Below are positions 6,342 to 16,052 of a DNA stretch of 31,828 nt, in pieces. Each line of letters opens with the position of its first letter. Within the stretch, counting starts at the first letter, position 1. Position numbers and translations under genes: made by a program. Source of the DNA: Solobacterium sp. (lineage in GTDB: Bacteria > Bacillota_I > Bacilli_A > Erysipelotrichales > Erysipelotrichaceae); the NCBI GenBank assembly GCA_017543025.1, contig JAFYGX010000092.1, positions 1-31,828 on the forward strand, given 5' to 3'. Under the pieces are notes generated by a model, which saw only the letters and a program-made list of their open reading frames with translations, was not told where the DNA came from and made no database searches.

Positions 6342-7553
6342 CTAAGCTCCGTCATCCCTTACCAGCATCAGCAGCTTGGGCAGGTCTTCTGAACCATTAT
6401 CGACAAGGGCTGCCTGTTCTCCCAGCCGCTGTGCAAGCGATCGGTCTTCCATCAGTCTCTGTACCGCATCGGCAATCTCGGTTTCATCCACTTTTACCAA
6501 CAGCGCATTTTCTTCCGGTATCACCATTTCACTGCTTCCGGGGGTATCTGTCACAACCATCGCCTTTCCGAGGATCTGTGCTTCCTGAATTGCAATGGAA
6601 CGTCCTTCATACTTTGAGCTGTGAACATAAATATCACATTGCCGGTAATACGGATACGGATTCGATACCGTTCCATACAGAATAAATTCATTCTGCAGGC
6701 CAAGTGAATCAATCAGTGCTTCGAGTTTTGAACGTTCCTCCCCTTCCCCAAGCACATACCACCGGAAGTGTTTTCCGCGGTCGTTCAGAATCTTCGCTGC
6801 TCTGATACAGGTATCGATTCCCTTCCGTTCAATTAACCGCGCTACCGTTAAGATTCGTGTCCCGCTGAACCCGTCTTCAAATCCTTCTCCTTCTTCTGCC
6901 TGTTTGAGAATCCGGTTCTTATCCACAATGTTGTAGAAGATCATGGTTTTGGAAGCGTGCTCCGGATACATCTCCGTAAAGGAGTCCTGCACATCCTGGC
7001 CAACCGTAAAGATACGATCAAACGCCTCATAACAGCCTTTGTCCAGTTCTCTTGTATAACCGCTGATCCCGTAGCTCACATGCACGTAGGCCACTTTTTT
7101 CCTTGCCTTTACATACTGGGCAACATAGTAGGTCGACGCCCCTTCGAGATACGCCACTGCAAGATCATATTCCTTTTCAAACCGCGGCGCACTGTCGGCA
7201 ATCGTGCGCCAGATCAGCTTTTCCGGATGCACTGTTCTTTTTTTTCGCATCACATTGTAATTTGAAAGAATATAAGGCATATTTTTCGCAAGACTTCCTA
7301 CATGAAGCAGTTCCTCAAAGAGATGCCACATCAGATGCCGTTTGCCGACCTGATCCAGCACATCCTTGTCATCAAATCTGCGGTTGAGAATATGCACATA
7401 GTCCGGAATCCGGTGAATCAGATTTCCCTGACCGACCATCACATACAGATCAATCTCATATTCCTTCGGATCAAACTGTTCCAGTAAAGAGATCAGAGCC
7501 ATTTCCGCTCCGCCCTGTCCTAACGTGTTGATAACAAACAGAATCGATTTCAT
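6342..7553 (-). CDS. GT4-family glycosyltransferase
   Basis: This 403-aa GT-B fold enzyme has N-terminal NTLGQGGAEMALISLL (GGAE at 14-17), a central VARLIERKGIDTCIRAAKIL donor-domain start and the E-x7-E motif in SKYEGRSIAIQEAQILGKAMVVTD. Such enzymes transfer sugars from NDP donors with retention of configuration. The start overlaps the PelG stop by ATGA and has a GAGGGGG ribosome site inside pelG. It is an extra glycosyltransferase beyond PelF; it may add a side sugar or act on a separate glycan served by the second flippase. No membrane segment is evident. Confidence 0.88.
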   Translation of the reverse strand: MKSILFVINTLGQGGAEMALISLLEQFDPKEYEIDLYVMVGQGNLIHRIPDYVHILNRRFDDKDVLDQVGKRHLMWHLFEELLHVGSLAKNMPYILSNYNVMRKKRTVHPEKLIWRTIADSAPRFEKEYDLAVAYLEGASTYYVAQYVKARKKVAYVHVSYGISGYTRELDKGCYEAFDRIFTVGQDVQDSFTEMYPEHASKTMIFYNIVDKNRILKQAEEGEGFEDGFSGTRILTVARLIERKGIDTCIRAAKILNDRGKHFRWYVLGEGEERSKLEALIDSLGLQNEFILYGTVSNPYPYYRQCDIYVHSSKYEGRSIAIQEAQILGKAMVVTDTPGSSEMVIPEENALLVKVDETEIADAVQRLMEDRSLAQRLGEQAALVDNGSEDLPKLLMLVRDDGA

Positions 7554-9019
7554 GCCTTTGCCCCCTCCGGAACAATTCCTTTGTCTCTGTCATAAACAAG
7601 ATTCGACGGCATAGCGCCTTCATGTCGCTTCAGAATATGCCCGGCGCAGAAGACATGCGCATCCAGATTCCGCTCTACCCAGCGAAGCCTTGCATATCCT
7701 GCGCTGAAACCGACAAACGCTCCGATCACCAGCCCGGTTCCATACCAGACCTCCGTGAAATGTGTGGAAAGGATCGCGCCAAGACAGGTAAACAGCGCAA
7801 ATGAAGCCGTCGTGATCACTGCACCGGTAAGATCGTTGAAATAATAAAGAAACAGAATTTCCGCATACATCAGAAACAGAATGTAATAGCCAAGCGATAA
7901 CATCGGGTAAATCCGCATCACGCTCCCGCCAAAGCCGAACTGCGGAAGAACGACAATGCAGAACAGAAACACGACCACCGTAATGATGAACTGGATACGG
8001 GACAGACTCAGAATCTCATCTGCCAGCTGCAGAAACATCCTCGATTTGGCATTCTCCACGTCCATGCCCCGGCCGCCGATCACCGCTTCTGAATAGGCTT
8101 TATACCGGTCATGGAAATTCATTTCAATCCGGGAGATGAATATGATTGTCGCACTGATGTTTGTAAACATCGCAAGACAGGTCGCCATATCATAGCTCTG
8201 ATGCGAAACGAAGGAACGTACGACAATCAGATGCTCGGGCGTGGTCCAGAAGACAAAGTTATGAATGTAAAGCCCCAACGTATACAGAAAGTTTGCGGCA
8301 ACCAGCTGCCAGTATTTCTTAAAATACCGCAGCACCGGTTTATATCGTCTGCTGTTCTGCCGGAAATAGGAACGAAGCAGCGCAAACTCGAGACTGCCGA
8401 TAATGGAAAAACCAACCACAAGCGAGAACAGAATGGTATAAGTAATCTCCCAGCCGAAAATCCGGTGAAGAATCCAGGCAAGAATAAAGGAGACGGTCAT
8501 CCCGATCAGGAAGAACAGCGATATCTTTGAATAGTCCTTTGTGATATTCAGATAAAGCATGGAATAAAACACCATCAGCAGCGTCAGAAACCCGCAGAAT
8601 CCGGTGAACACATAGTAGAGCGGAACCAGCCCGGTCAGATATTCATGAATACAGAACGGCACCGCAAGACACAATCCCATCACTACATTCATCAGCAGCC
8701 CGACATAGAAGCACGGCATAATATCTTCATAATGCTCATCGAAGATGATATCGGAAAGATACCGTGAAAGCACTGCGTTGAACGGACTTGCGGACAGAAG
8801 GGAAAAGATGAAGATATAGAGAACTGTACTGGCAAACAGTTCGCGGGACGAATAAAGTGAATCCGAAAAACCCATTACCCACTGAATCAGGATAATGACG
8901 CCAATGACAAGAAACATCGGAGCTACAGTCATCAGGGAACTGTAGAAAAATCCATACAGATCCGTTGCGATCGTATTCTTCTCATAAATCTTTGTCAGTT
9001 TTACACCAATACCAGCCAC
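7550..9019 (-). CDS. pelG: PelG-like polysaccharide exporter (MOP/PST superfamily)
   Basis: This 489-aa, strongly hydrophobic protein has about 12 membrane helices. It begins AGIGVKLTKIYEKNTIATDLYGFFYSSLMTVAPMFLV, a PelG-type start, and keeps family segments such as RYLSDIIFDEHYEDIMPCFY and the SEFEMNFH-like SRIEMNFHDRYKAY. PelG works with PelF, PelD and PelE as the inner-membrane synthase/transport complex. Translation starts at GTG (9017-9019), 8 nt after GGAGGAG, and the ribosome site is inside the last codons of pelF, so the two are coupled. It directly follows pelF, as in all known pel operons. Confidence 0.92.
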   Translation of the reverse strand: MAGIGVKLTKIYEKNTIATDLYGFFYSSLMTVAPMFLVIGVIILIQWVMGFSDSLYSSRELFASTVLYIFIFSLLSASPFNAVLSRYLSDIIFDEHYEDIMPCFYVGLLMNVVMGLCLAVPFCIHEYLTGLVPLYYVFTGFCGFLTLLMVFYSMLYLNITKDYSKISLFFLIGMTVSFILAWILHRIFGWEITYTILFSLVVGFSIIGSLEFALLRSYFRQNSRRYKPVLRYFKKYWQLVAANFLYTLGLYIHNFVFWTTPEHLIVVRSFVSHQSYDMATCLAMFTNISATIIFISRIEMNFHDRYKAYSEAVIGGRGMDVENAKSRMFLQLADEILSLSRIQFIITVVVFLFCIVVLPQFGFGGSVMRIYPMLSLGYYILFLMYAEILFLYYFNDLTGAVITTASFALFTCLGAILSTHFTEVWYGTGLVIGAFVGFSAGYARLRWVERNLDAHVFCAGHILKRHEGAMPSNLVYDRDKGIVPEGAKA

Positions 9020-9022
9020 AGA

Positions 9023-10468
9023 TCACTCTCCTCCTTCCCATTGGAATCCGAACTCATCCGCAAAATACCGGTACAGTTCTTCATATTTCTTCTTCATATC
9101 TTCAATTCGATATCCATGAAGCACTCTCTGATACCCTGCTTCCCCATAGGCTTTCCGTTTTTCCGGATCCCGTGCAAGCTCCAGCATCGCATCTGAGATT
9201 TCCTCAGTATTCATTACATGCGCTACAATTCCGGCCGGCCCGTAATTATCATGTTCGCCATAGATCAGTCCCGAGCAGTTGCCGACATCTGTCGCAATCG
9301 CCGGAAGATGGGCCGCAAATCCTTCCAGAATTGTTAACGGCTGCCCTTCGGAAATACTGGTCAGAATTGTCATATCCATCCGTCCAAGATAATCCCGGAT
9401 GTCAATTCTCCCGGTAAAAATCACCACATCCTGAATACCGAGATACTCGCACATATCCTGACATTCCGCCGCGTATTCCGGTTCTTCATTCGTCGGTCCC
9501 ATCAGATACAGACGCAGCCGGTTGTCTTTCTGAAAGGCATAGTGGAATGCCTGAATCATCGTCTTGACATCCTTGATTGCCGTCACACGAAGCACTGCGC
9601 CGATATTGATCAGTCCTTCATCTTCCTTTGTTTTTCCAGGCAGATTCTGAAGCCGTTCCGTATTTACGCCATTGGGCGTCACCACAGTTTTCTCTTCCGG
9701 ACAGCCAATCTCAATCTGCAGCTCCCTTGCATGTTCAAACAGACTCGTTACGATATCCGCCCGCATATAGGCAAGATTGGACATTTTCCGGAACTGTTCG
9801 ATCCAGATGTTTTTATAGATACCCATAACCCATTTGGCCCGGATCAGTTCTTCTTCCCGTTCTCTTGTATAAATGCCATGCTCGGAAATCATCAGTCTGG
9901 AGTTATGAAAATGGGTGGCCATACTGCCAAGTACGCCCGCGTATCCCGTACAGACGCAATGATAGAGATCCGCCTTCGGAATCTTCGTTTTCAGGACAAG
10001 AAACAGTGGAAGATAAATGGAACGCATCGTCCAGAGGAAGTCGGAAAACACAATCTGCGGATATTCTGCATCATAGACTTCCTTTACAATCCTCAGAAAA
10101 TCTTCTCCCATCAGAATCCGGTCCACGGACACATCCTTCCGCCGGAAAATATCAAATACCCGGTTCCATTCCAGATCCCGGTTGCGAATCAGACTGCGAA
10201 GTGCCTGATAATCGTCTTTTTTCAGCCGTTTTCCTCTCGCATTCCGCTTCTGTACGCGCCAGTCATCATCTGAAAGATATACTTCATATACCTGAGAGAC
10301 ATTTTCCGGAAGCTCATAGACGAATTTTCCGGACATGTCTCTTCCGCTGATAATCGCCAGAATTACAAAATCAATATTCGGAAACGAACGGATCATACTG
10401 TGAACCCAGCTCGATACGCCGCCCACTACATAGGGATAACACCCTTCCACAACAATACAGACTCGCAT
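9023..10468 (-). CDS. pelF: PelF-like glycosyltransferase (Pel polymerase)
   Basis: This 481-aa GT4 enzyme has the diagnostic PelF start VVEGCYPYVVGGVSSWVH (about 6-23). Later come TGYAGVLGSMATHFH, SEHGIYTREREEELIRA, TPNGVNTERLQNLPG, GAVLRVTAIKDVKTMI and the catalytic E-x7-E region SEGQPLTILEGFAAHLPAIATDVGNC. In Pseudomonas PelF is the cytosolic transferase that polymerises Pel from UDP-GalNAc/UDP-GlcNAc. The length is usual for the family. It is preceded by the DUF2194-like gene with a 7-bp gap and a GAGGTTGCT ribosome site, and followed by pelG. Confidence 0.95.
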   Translation of the reverse strand: MRVCIVVEGCYPYVVGGVSSWVHSMIRSFPNIDFVILAIISGRDMSGKFVYELPENVSQVYEVYLSDDDWRVQKRNARGKRLKKDDYQALRSLIRNRDLEWNRVFDIFRRKDVSVDRILMGEDFLRIVKEVYDAEYPQIVFSDFLWTMRSIYLPLFLVLKTKIPKADLYHCVCTGYAGVLGSMATHFHNSRLMISEHGIYTREREEELIRAKWVMGIYKNIWIEQFRKMSNLAYMRADIVTSLFEHARELQIEIGCPEEKTVVTPNGVNTERLQNLPGKTKEDEGLINIGAVLRVTAIKDVKTMIQAFHYAFQKDNRLRLYLMGPTNEEPEYAAECQDMCEYLGIQDVVIFTGRIDIRDYLGRMDMTILTSISEGQPLTILEGFAAHLPAIATDVGNCSGLIYGEHDNYGPAGIVAHVMNTEEISDAMLELARDPEKRKAYGEAGYQRVLHGYRIEDMKKKYEELYRYFADEFGFQWEGGE

Positions 10469-10475
10469 AGCAACC

Positions 10476-12281
10476 TCACCGATCCATCTTCACATCATCT
10501 TCCAGCAGGATTTCACAGGATGGCTCTGTAATACGTATGAGATATGCATCCTGGGCGATTTTTTCAAACGATCCGTTGCTGACTTCTGTCACTTTCCGGT
10601 TATGCAGCCTCAGAATAAACGATATCTGCTCTGTAAACTGGCTGGCACTCAGATGGATCACATTGCCATCCTGCTGGCAGGCATAGAATACGGAAAGCAG
10701 ATTCCGGAGGTTCCGGTCCGTTTCCGAAGCAGTCGTATGATCAAACATATTGAAATTCTTAAAATAGGTATCAATCACGGAAAAGATCCGCTTTGATGCA
10801 ATCTGCCACTGATCCTCTTCGCTTTCCGGCCAGAGAATCCGTTTCAGATCAACGGAAATACTCGCATAGCCAAGTGCGGTTTCCGCTCCCATCATCTGCA
10901 GGTCATTGCGGTAGCTGAAAGTATTGGCCATCGCCGTGCTCTGCTGAATCGTAATACGGTCATCCAGATAATCGATTAACCCCTTATCCTCATAATTTTC
11001 CGTGCAGATCGTATTCACCGAATTCCGGAACGCTTCCGGCATACTGCGAAGCGTATCCTCCGCTTCCTCTGCAGATGAATAAATGGCCGCAATCTTATAA
11101 TTCGGCGCCTGAGACTCCAGAAGGTGCACATCCTTTTCCAGCTTCTGTTCGATGGTGACCGTATCGTTGTGTACAAGCGAATAGCCAAGCTCTGCTTTCT
11201 GCTCCTTCAGCTGTTCCAGATACCAGGCAAGTTTTCCGTATACCGGTTCGTTTTCATCACTGTAATCGTACTGAGGCATCAGATAAGCGGTCAGATTGAA
11301 CCCGTTGCGGTCTATATCCGCCTTAAGCCCGGGATAGACGATATTCTGTTCAAACTGATTCTGTGTACGGCTGTAGATCTCCTGCATGACTTCCTGATTT
11401 TCATTAGCCAGTGAGGGGAAGTTAATGATCTGCAGCTGCTGGGAATTTACAACCGGGTAAAGGCTGAATTCACTGACATCCGCCATTACAGCACTCATTA
11501 TTCCCATAGCGATCATCCGATCATGCATATAGTCTCCCTGAACCGCGTAGACTTTCGCTTTTCCCTGGCTGGCAGACCAGATCACAGGCGGAAGCTCTTC
11601 ATTGTCTAGCTTCTCTCCTTCATACAGATCATCCCGGAAAATTCCCATCATAAAGGTTTCGGTCCCGGCACCTGTCCGATACCATGGCATCGTCAGCTCG
11701 AGATCCTGCCGGTCTTCCTCCGCTTCCGTCATCGGCATGAAAATCCGCTCCCCGCCCAGCAGGAATCCACCAAAAAGGTGCAGCCCGTCCACCGTTATCT
11801 CCGGCTTCACGATCTTATCGATACCAAGCAGTTTTCTTGCCTGAAAGTCTTTCTGTATCACCGATACATCCGGAAGGTCTGCCAATACAACCGTTGTCCC
11901 TTTATCCATAAAAAAACGGACAGACTTCAAAAAACCGTTTTCCTCCCAGGTTTCCTTTGTAACGACGACACATACAGTCGACGGTCCCGCATTGCTTGCG
12001 GCCTGTGCAACAGACGGGTATGATACAACTCTTCGCTTGGAATAATTCGCCCATTCCCGTACATGCTGCTCCAGGTCCGCGGATTCGGTCACAAGCGCAA
12101 TTTCTTCCGCCGCATACTGAGATTCATCCCACACATCCGCTGCCGTCAGAATCGGCTCACGGTAATGATCATTGAAATCATATGTGTTGTACCGTTCCCG
12201 GATATACTGCGGCCCCTGAAACAGAATGAACAGTGCCGTCATCATTAACATGATCGAAAAGAAACGTCTTCTGCTGATCAT
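10476..12281 (-). CDS. DUF2194-like Pel-associated extracytoplasmic protein
   Basis: This 601-aa protein has an N-terminal anchor helix (RFFSIMLMMTALFILFQG) and a large outside part. Residues about 60-290 look like a Rossmann/flavodoxin-like fold (IALVTESADLEQHVREWANY, TVVLADLPDVSVI). Residues about 300-601 resemble a deacetylase-like barrel (NLTAYLMPQYDYSD). In Gram-negative pel operons PelA carries hydrolase, reductase-like and deacetylase domains; this protein and the DUF4832-like neighbour may share that work. I do not see the HxxxH metal motif of NodB-type deacetylases, so catalysis is doubtful. Its start overlaps the stop of the DUF4832-like gene (ATGA). The family name is recalled from context rather than searched. 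Confidence 0.7.
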   Translation of the reverse strand: MISRRRFFSIMLMMTALFILFQGPQYIRERYNTYDFNDHYREPILTAADVWDESQYAAEEIALVTESADLEQHVREWANYSKRRVVSYPSVAQAASNAGPSTVCVVVTKETWEENGFLKSVRFFMDKGTTVVLADLPDVSVIQKDFQARKLLGIDKIVKPEITVDGLHLFGGFLLGGERIFMPMTEAEEDRQDLELTMPWYRTGAGTETFMMGIFRDDLYEGEKLDNEELPPVIWSASQGKAKVYAVQGDYMHDRMIAMGIMSAVMADVSEFSLYPVVNSQQLQIINFPSLANENQEVMQEIYSRTQNQFEQNIVYPGLKADIDRNGFNLTAYLMPQYDYSDENEPVYGKLAWYLEQLKEQKAELGYSLVHNDTVTIEQKLEKDVHLLESQAPNYKIAAIYSSAEEAEDTLRSMPEAFRNSVNTICTENYEDKGLIDYLDDRITIQQSTAMANTFSYRNDLQMMGAETALGYASISVDLKRILWPESEEDQWQIASKRIFSVIDTYFKNFNMFDHTTASETDRNLRNLLSVFYACQQDGNVIHLSASQFTEQISFILRLHNRKVTEVSNGSFEKIAQDAYLIRITEPSCEILLEDDVKMDR

Positions 12282-13678
12282 TTTGCCTTGATCTCCCCTA
12301 TCGTAATGAACCCTTTTTCCGATTCATTGCCAAGCTCTATTATATGACCCTTCGAATTGAACAGCGCAAAAGACATCCGGTAATCACCCGCTTCAATCTC
12401 ATTCAGCGGTACCTCGATTTTCAGAGTATTCTCTGTCATCTTCGAATTCAGTATATCTGTATCAAAGTCGTAGGTGTTTTCTTCCCCGGTCAGTCGGATG
12501 CGTCCGTTCAGCTCGTCATACGCCGGTGCAAATCCTATATTTTCAAGTTTCAGACGAATATCGATTTTTCTGTTGATCGCATTCAATACCATTGAAGTAT
12601 TGCGAAGAACAAACCGATAGCCCAGATGCGCTATCATATAGTCTTTGCCGTTCATGCCCTGAAATATGCCCGGTTCCTGAACAATGGTATCCTCCCATTT
12701 TTTCCATACAGCAGCGTCATAATCGAGATTCAGGTAGGTAACATGTGTTTTACGGAAATCATTTACCGCATTTTCAAAATCATTGAACGGGTTGTTAATA
12801 ATCACTTCTCCTCCAAGAGGAACCTGTCTGCACAGTTCTCCCAGAAATCCGATTTCTTCTTCTCTTACCCATTTGTTGTAGTAACCTTTGTCTCTGTGAT
12901 CTCCCCCGTATGTTCCGGTATCATAGACATTTCCCAGCATCCCGTCGTTAAAGATACCGATGCGTGCACCAAGCGGATCCTGTGACGCGTCTGCAGGATC
13001 CCCTTCATACTGTGTGATATTGCGCCAGTGCTGCGGAGTACGCACCGCAAGAAAAATCGATTCCGGTGTTTCCTTTGCCAGTTTCTTTGCCAGCAATCGC
13101 ATATCCTCTTTCCCGTTGAACCGGCTTCCGTGCATCTCTCCCCAGTTTCCGATAAACAGCCCCTGAAGCGTGAAGATCGAATCCTGATAGCGTTCCAGCA
13201 GCGGTCTTACCTGTTCCATATGCGTGAAAATCGTATTGATACTGCGCGGTTCAGTGACGGACGCTTTGCCGTTCACATCATAGAAGAAGCGAAGAATCAG
13301 ATGCTTATTCGTCGTTGATGCTGCAGAAAGAATGGAATTGATATTCTGAAGACCCGTTTCGCTGATCTGGCCGCCCGCATATGCCTGGATATCAAATTCC
13401 ACCAGGGCAAGACGCGGATCCGGTTTCTGCGCAAACCAATCCCGTGTGATTGTTTCATAGTCCTTTTCTTCATCCGTGATATGAAACAGGTAAATATAAT
13501 AACCTCCCCGATCCGGATTGCTCAATTGATCCGGTATTTCCCTTACGGCAACAGGCACAACCGCTTTCGCCCAGGTGCGATGCTGAATCAGATAGTATCC
13601 TCCCAGTACGGCAAGGATCAGAAGAATTATCAGACATCCGAAAGCGATCTTCATGTTATAACTGTTCGTTCCTTTCAT
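12278..13678 (-). CDS. DUF4874/DUF4832-like membrane-anchored TIM-barrel protein, possible PelA hydrolase counterpart
   Basis: About 466 aa with one N-terminal membrane helix (MKIAFGCLIILLILAVLGGYY) and an outside domain bearing the DUF4874 start box LSNPDRGGYYIYLF and the DUF4832 box ARIGIFNDGMLGNVYDTGTYGG. A C-terminal beta-sandwich (from about residue 360) ends the protein. Related families are predicted glycoside-hydrolase-like barrels. In the pel context it may cleave or bind Pel, as the N-terminal hydrolase of PelA does. Start: I prefer the ATG at 13678 to the TTG two codons earlier (13684); a third ATG at MKIAFG (13654) lies 15 nt after AAAGGA and is also possible. Confidence 0.75.
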   Translation of the reverse strand: MKGTNSYNMKIAFGCLIILLILAVLGGYYLIQHRTWAKAVVPVAVREIPDQLSNPDRGGYYIYLFHITDEEKDYETITRDWFAQKPDPRLALVEFDIQAYAGGQISETGLQNINSILSAASTTNKHLILRFFYDVNGKASVTEPRSINTIFTHMEQVRPLLERYQDSIFTLQGLFIGNWGEMHGSRFNGKEDMRLLAKKLAKETPESIFLAVRTPQHWRNITQYEGDPADASQDPLGARIGIFNDGMLGNVYDTGTYGGDHRDKGYYNKWVREEEIGFLGELCRQVPLGGEVIINNPFNDFENAVNDFRKTHVTYLNLDYDAAVWKKWEDTIVQEPGIFQGMNGKDYMIAHLGYRFVLRNTSMVLNAINRKIDIRLKLENIGFAPAYDELNGRIRLTGEENTYDFDTDILNSKMTENTLKIEVPLNEIEAGDYRMSFALFNSKGHIIELGNESEKGFITIGEIKAK

Positions 13679-13694
13679 AAGCAATGTACCGCAA

Positions 13695-16052
13695 TCAATT
13701 TATTGCAAGTTCAAACAGACGCGCCGGATTCTGTTCGATCATATAGCACACAAAATCATCATCCTCGTAGTATACCGAAATGCTGTGCGGATGAAGAGAA
13801 GAGAATTTCTGTACCCACTCAAACATTCTGGAATTCATAGTCGCACGCATTTCAGGTTTCTGTGCTGCTTTAGATGCGTAATGTTTCGGAGGAAGCTCCA
13901 TTTCGGCGAACTCCTGCGAGATTCTCTGACTCGTCACATCTGGGTCTATGCTATAGCCTTCCACAAATGAAAGCGGGCTGCTTTTTGTATTGTCAGCGAG
14001 CCAGTCCGGTGCAGAGAATCCATGATACTGGCTGCGTCTGATCGAGTTCTTCTCCACATACACAAACAGATACGGAGTCGGTATAGTGTAGTGTTCATCT
14101 CGTTCATTTTTCCAAAGAAAATCAAGGATTTCTTCATGATACCCATATTCATTGACCTGATACAGTTCATCCGTTGTCGAAATAACGGTGAAATGACGGT
14201 GCGGAAATTCCGTCACGATCTGTTCCGTTACATCTGCTTCTGCATTGTATCTTGTCATCTCAAGATACTGATTGGAATGATACAGATTCAAACGGAGCAC
14301 CACATAGATGCATACCGCTGCACATCCAGTGCCAAGTGCGAAATTGACAGCCGAAAAAAACGAACGGCGGTTCTGCGGCAATGAAAGAATAAAATCAACA
14401 GGAATTACAAATACGGAGAGATTCAGAAGCTGAATCACACAGAGCAGACGGGAACGCGCCACAAGCTCCGGCACCCCGATCAGAGAAGAAACGAATGCAA
14501 ACACATAGAAGAACGCAGTTGAAGCAAGCACCAGATAGCCGTCATATATCCCTTCATTCCCTGCTGTTCGTCTCATTATCCTGTTACGAACAGACAGCAG
14601 GCAGCGGAAAAGCACTCCAATCAGAGCCCCGACAAAAGTCGCTATTCTTATCGGGTTGGAAAGACCGGTGAAAATCGAATAATAGCCGGCTGTTTTAATT
14701 ACATCCCAGTAAAAGGCAAAACGGCTCCTCAGCCAGAACGCAAACGGATCTGCCGCAGAAAGCGTACCATCTCCAGCGGAAATCAGCGATGTCCGGCTGT
14801 TTGCCGCAATGATTCGCATGGTATTAAGCCACTCATTGCCGGCAGACAGAACGGATCCCTGCACAACCGCCGCGCTGCCGTGAATGACATTCAGTCCCCA
14901 GCCGATCGATCCCTGAAGCGGAATTCCCTCCGCAAAGGCGAGTGCCATCGGAACGATCGTGATCACAAGGGAAATGAGTACAGATGCGAAGAGCGGCAGA
15001 AACCGTTTATAGTGAAATACCTTGAATGCAAATATGACCGCAATCGGCAGGCAGAGATAAAACGCCATGATCGTTCCGTAAAAATGAACCACGATCGTTT
15101 CAGAAAGCGCCGCAATAAACATTGCCAGGTTGATATCCGCATAGATTCTGATCCGCGGACGGCGCAGTCGTTTCTGCTTCTGGCTGTTCAGATAGCGAAG
15201 CAGAAATACGGGAATCAGAAACATTCCGCCAAATGAAAATTCCTGCGGCAAAGAGGTCTGCAGACGTGCATAACTCACCGCATTATTTGTATAGGGAAAT
15301 TCCACAATCAGAAACAGAAGCAGCGCCAGATGAGGCGAATACTTCCAGCGGAACAGTTCTCTGAAATACAGGAAAATGGAAATAAGAATCGTAAGAACAT
15401 GAACCGGGCCAACATACATCACAAGCGTATAGGTGCGAATCGGAAATACGACGGAAATCAGATACATGAAACAATGCATCGCTTCCGGATAGATACCGCG
15501 GTAAAAGATCCTTCCAATCCGAAGCCCGTAAACCCAGCTGTGATGCACATAAAGATCCGAGAATCCGAAAGAATTCATATGCAGCGTTCCATAACTGAAA
15601 AAGCACATCCCATAAATCAGAATCGGCACCAGCAGAAAACACTCCCCTTTGATTCCGTTCAGGGATTTCCACCGGTCCTGTAGCCAGTTTTTCAGAAACG
15701 AACTGATATGTCCCAGCAAATCCAGAATATAGCTTTTCGGCTTCATCGTGCCGGTCACCACATACCTGAAATGGTCCTTTACTTCCTTGGAAAAACGGTA
15801 TTCCCGAAACAGCTGAACAAAAAAAACACCGTAAAACAGCAGAAATACCACGGCATTATGCAGAATATGGGCAAGTCCCAGAAAGATAATCACCGTGTAA
15901 TATAAAAGAACGGAAACTACCGAGCAGAACGCAAACCGGTAGGTTTTCGATTTTTTTCTCAGATGTTTCCGAAACACTACCGTCGGCCACAGATACATGA
16001 CCATCAGGTAAGCGATCATCACTTTGCTGTATTCCAGAATCCAGTAATTCAT
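13695..16052 (-). CDS. Large polytopic membrane protein, GT-C-like, Pel locus
   Basis: This 785-aa protein has many membrane helices within about residues 1-590 and a C-terminal extracytoplasmic part of about 190 residues. The segment NSFGFSDLYVHHSWVYGLRIGRIFYRGIYPEAMH in an early loop has the acidic/His arrangement seen in GT-C glycosyltransferases and polymerases. Later come NNAVSYARLQTSLPQEFSFG and the soluble region TRYNAEADVTEQIVTEFPHRHFTVISTTDELY. I know no named family for it. It overlaps both neighbours' reading context (ATGA with the PelE-like gene) and has an AAGGA ribosome site. It is probably a lipid-linked-sugar transferase or membrane scaffold for the Gram-positive Pel complex; this rests on position and topology. 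Confidence 0.7.
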   Translation of the reverse strand: MNYWILEYSKVMIAYLMVMYLWPTVVFRKHLRKKSKTYRFAFCSVVSVLLYYTVIIFLGLAHILHNAVVFLLFYGVFFVQLFREYRFSKEVKDHFRYVVTGTMKPKSYILDLLGHISSFLKNWLQDRWKSLNGIKGECFLLVPILIYGMCFFSYGTLHMNSFGFSDLYVHHSWVYGLRIGRIFYRGIYPEAMHCFMYLISVVFPIRTYTLVMYVGPVHVLTILISIFLYFRELFRWKYSPHLALLLFLIVEFPYTNNAVSYARLQTSLPQEFSFGGMFLIPVFLLRYLNSQKQKRLRRPRIRIYADINLAMFIAALSETIVVHFYGTIMAFYLCLPIAVIFAFKVFHYKRFLPLFASVLISLVITIVPMALAFAEGIPLQGSIGWGLNVIHGSAAVVQGSVLSAGNEWLNTMRIIAANSRTSLISAGDGTLSAADPFAFWLRSRFAFYWDVIKTAGYYSIFTGLSNPIRIATFVGALIGVLFRCLLSVRNRIMRRTAGNEGIYDGYLVLASTAFFYVFAFVSSLIGVPELVARSRLLCVIQLLNLSVFVIPVDFILSLPQNRRSFFSAVNFALGTGCAAVCIYVVLRLNLYHSNQYLEMTRYNAEADVTEQIVTEFPHRHFTVISTTDELYQVNEYGYHEEILDFLWKNERDEHYTIPTPYLFVYVEKNSIRRSQYHGFSAPDWLADNTKSSPLSFVEGYSIDPDVTSQRISQEFAEMELPPKHYASKAAQKPEMRATMNSRMFEWVQKFSSLHPHSISVYYEDDDFVCYMIEQNPARLFELAIN

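Noticed and set aside
9542..10273. 243-aa plus-strand open frame opposite pelF
   Set aside because: It is antisense to a clear PelF gene, has Cys/His/Arg-rich shadow composition and no ribosome site. Many other plus-strand open frames from 0.6 to 27 kb were dropped for the same reason.
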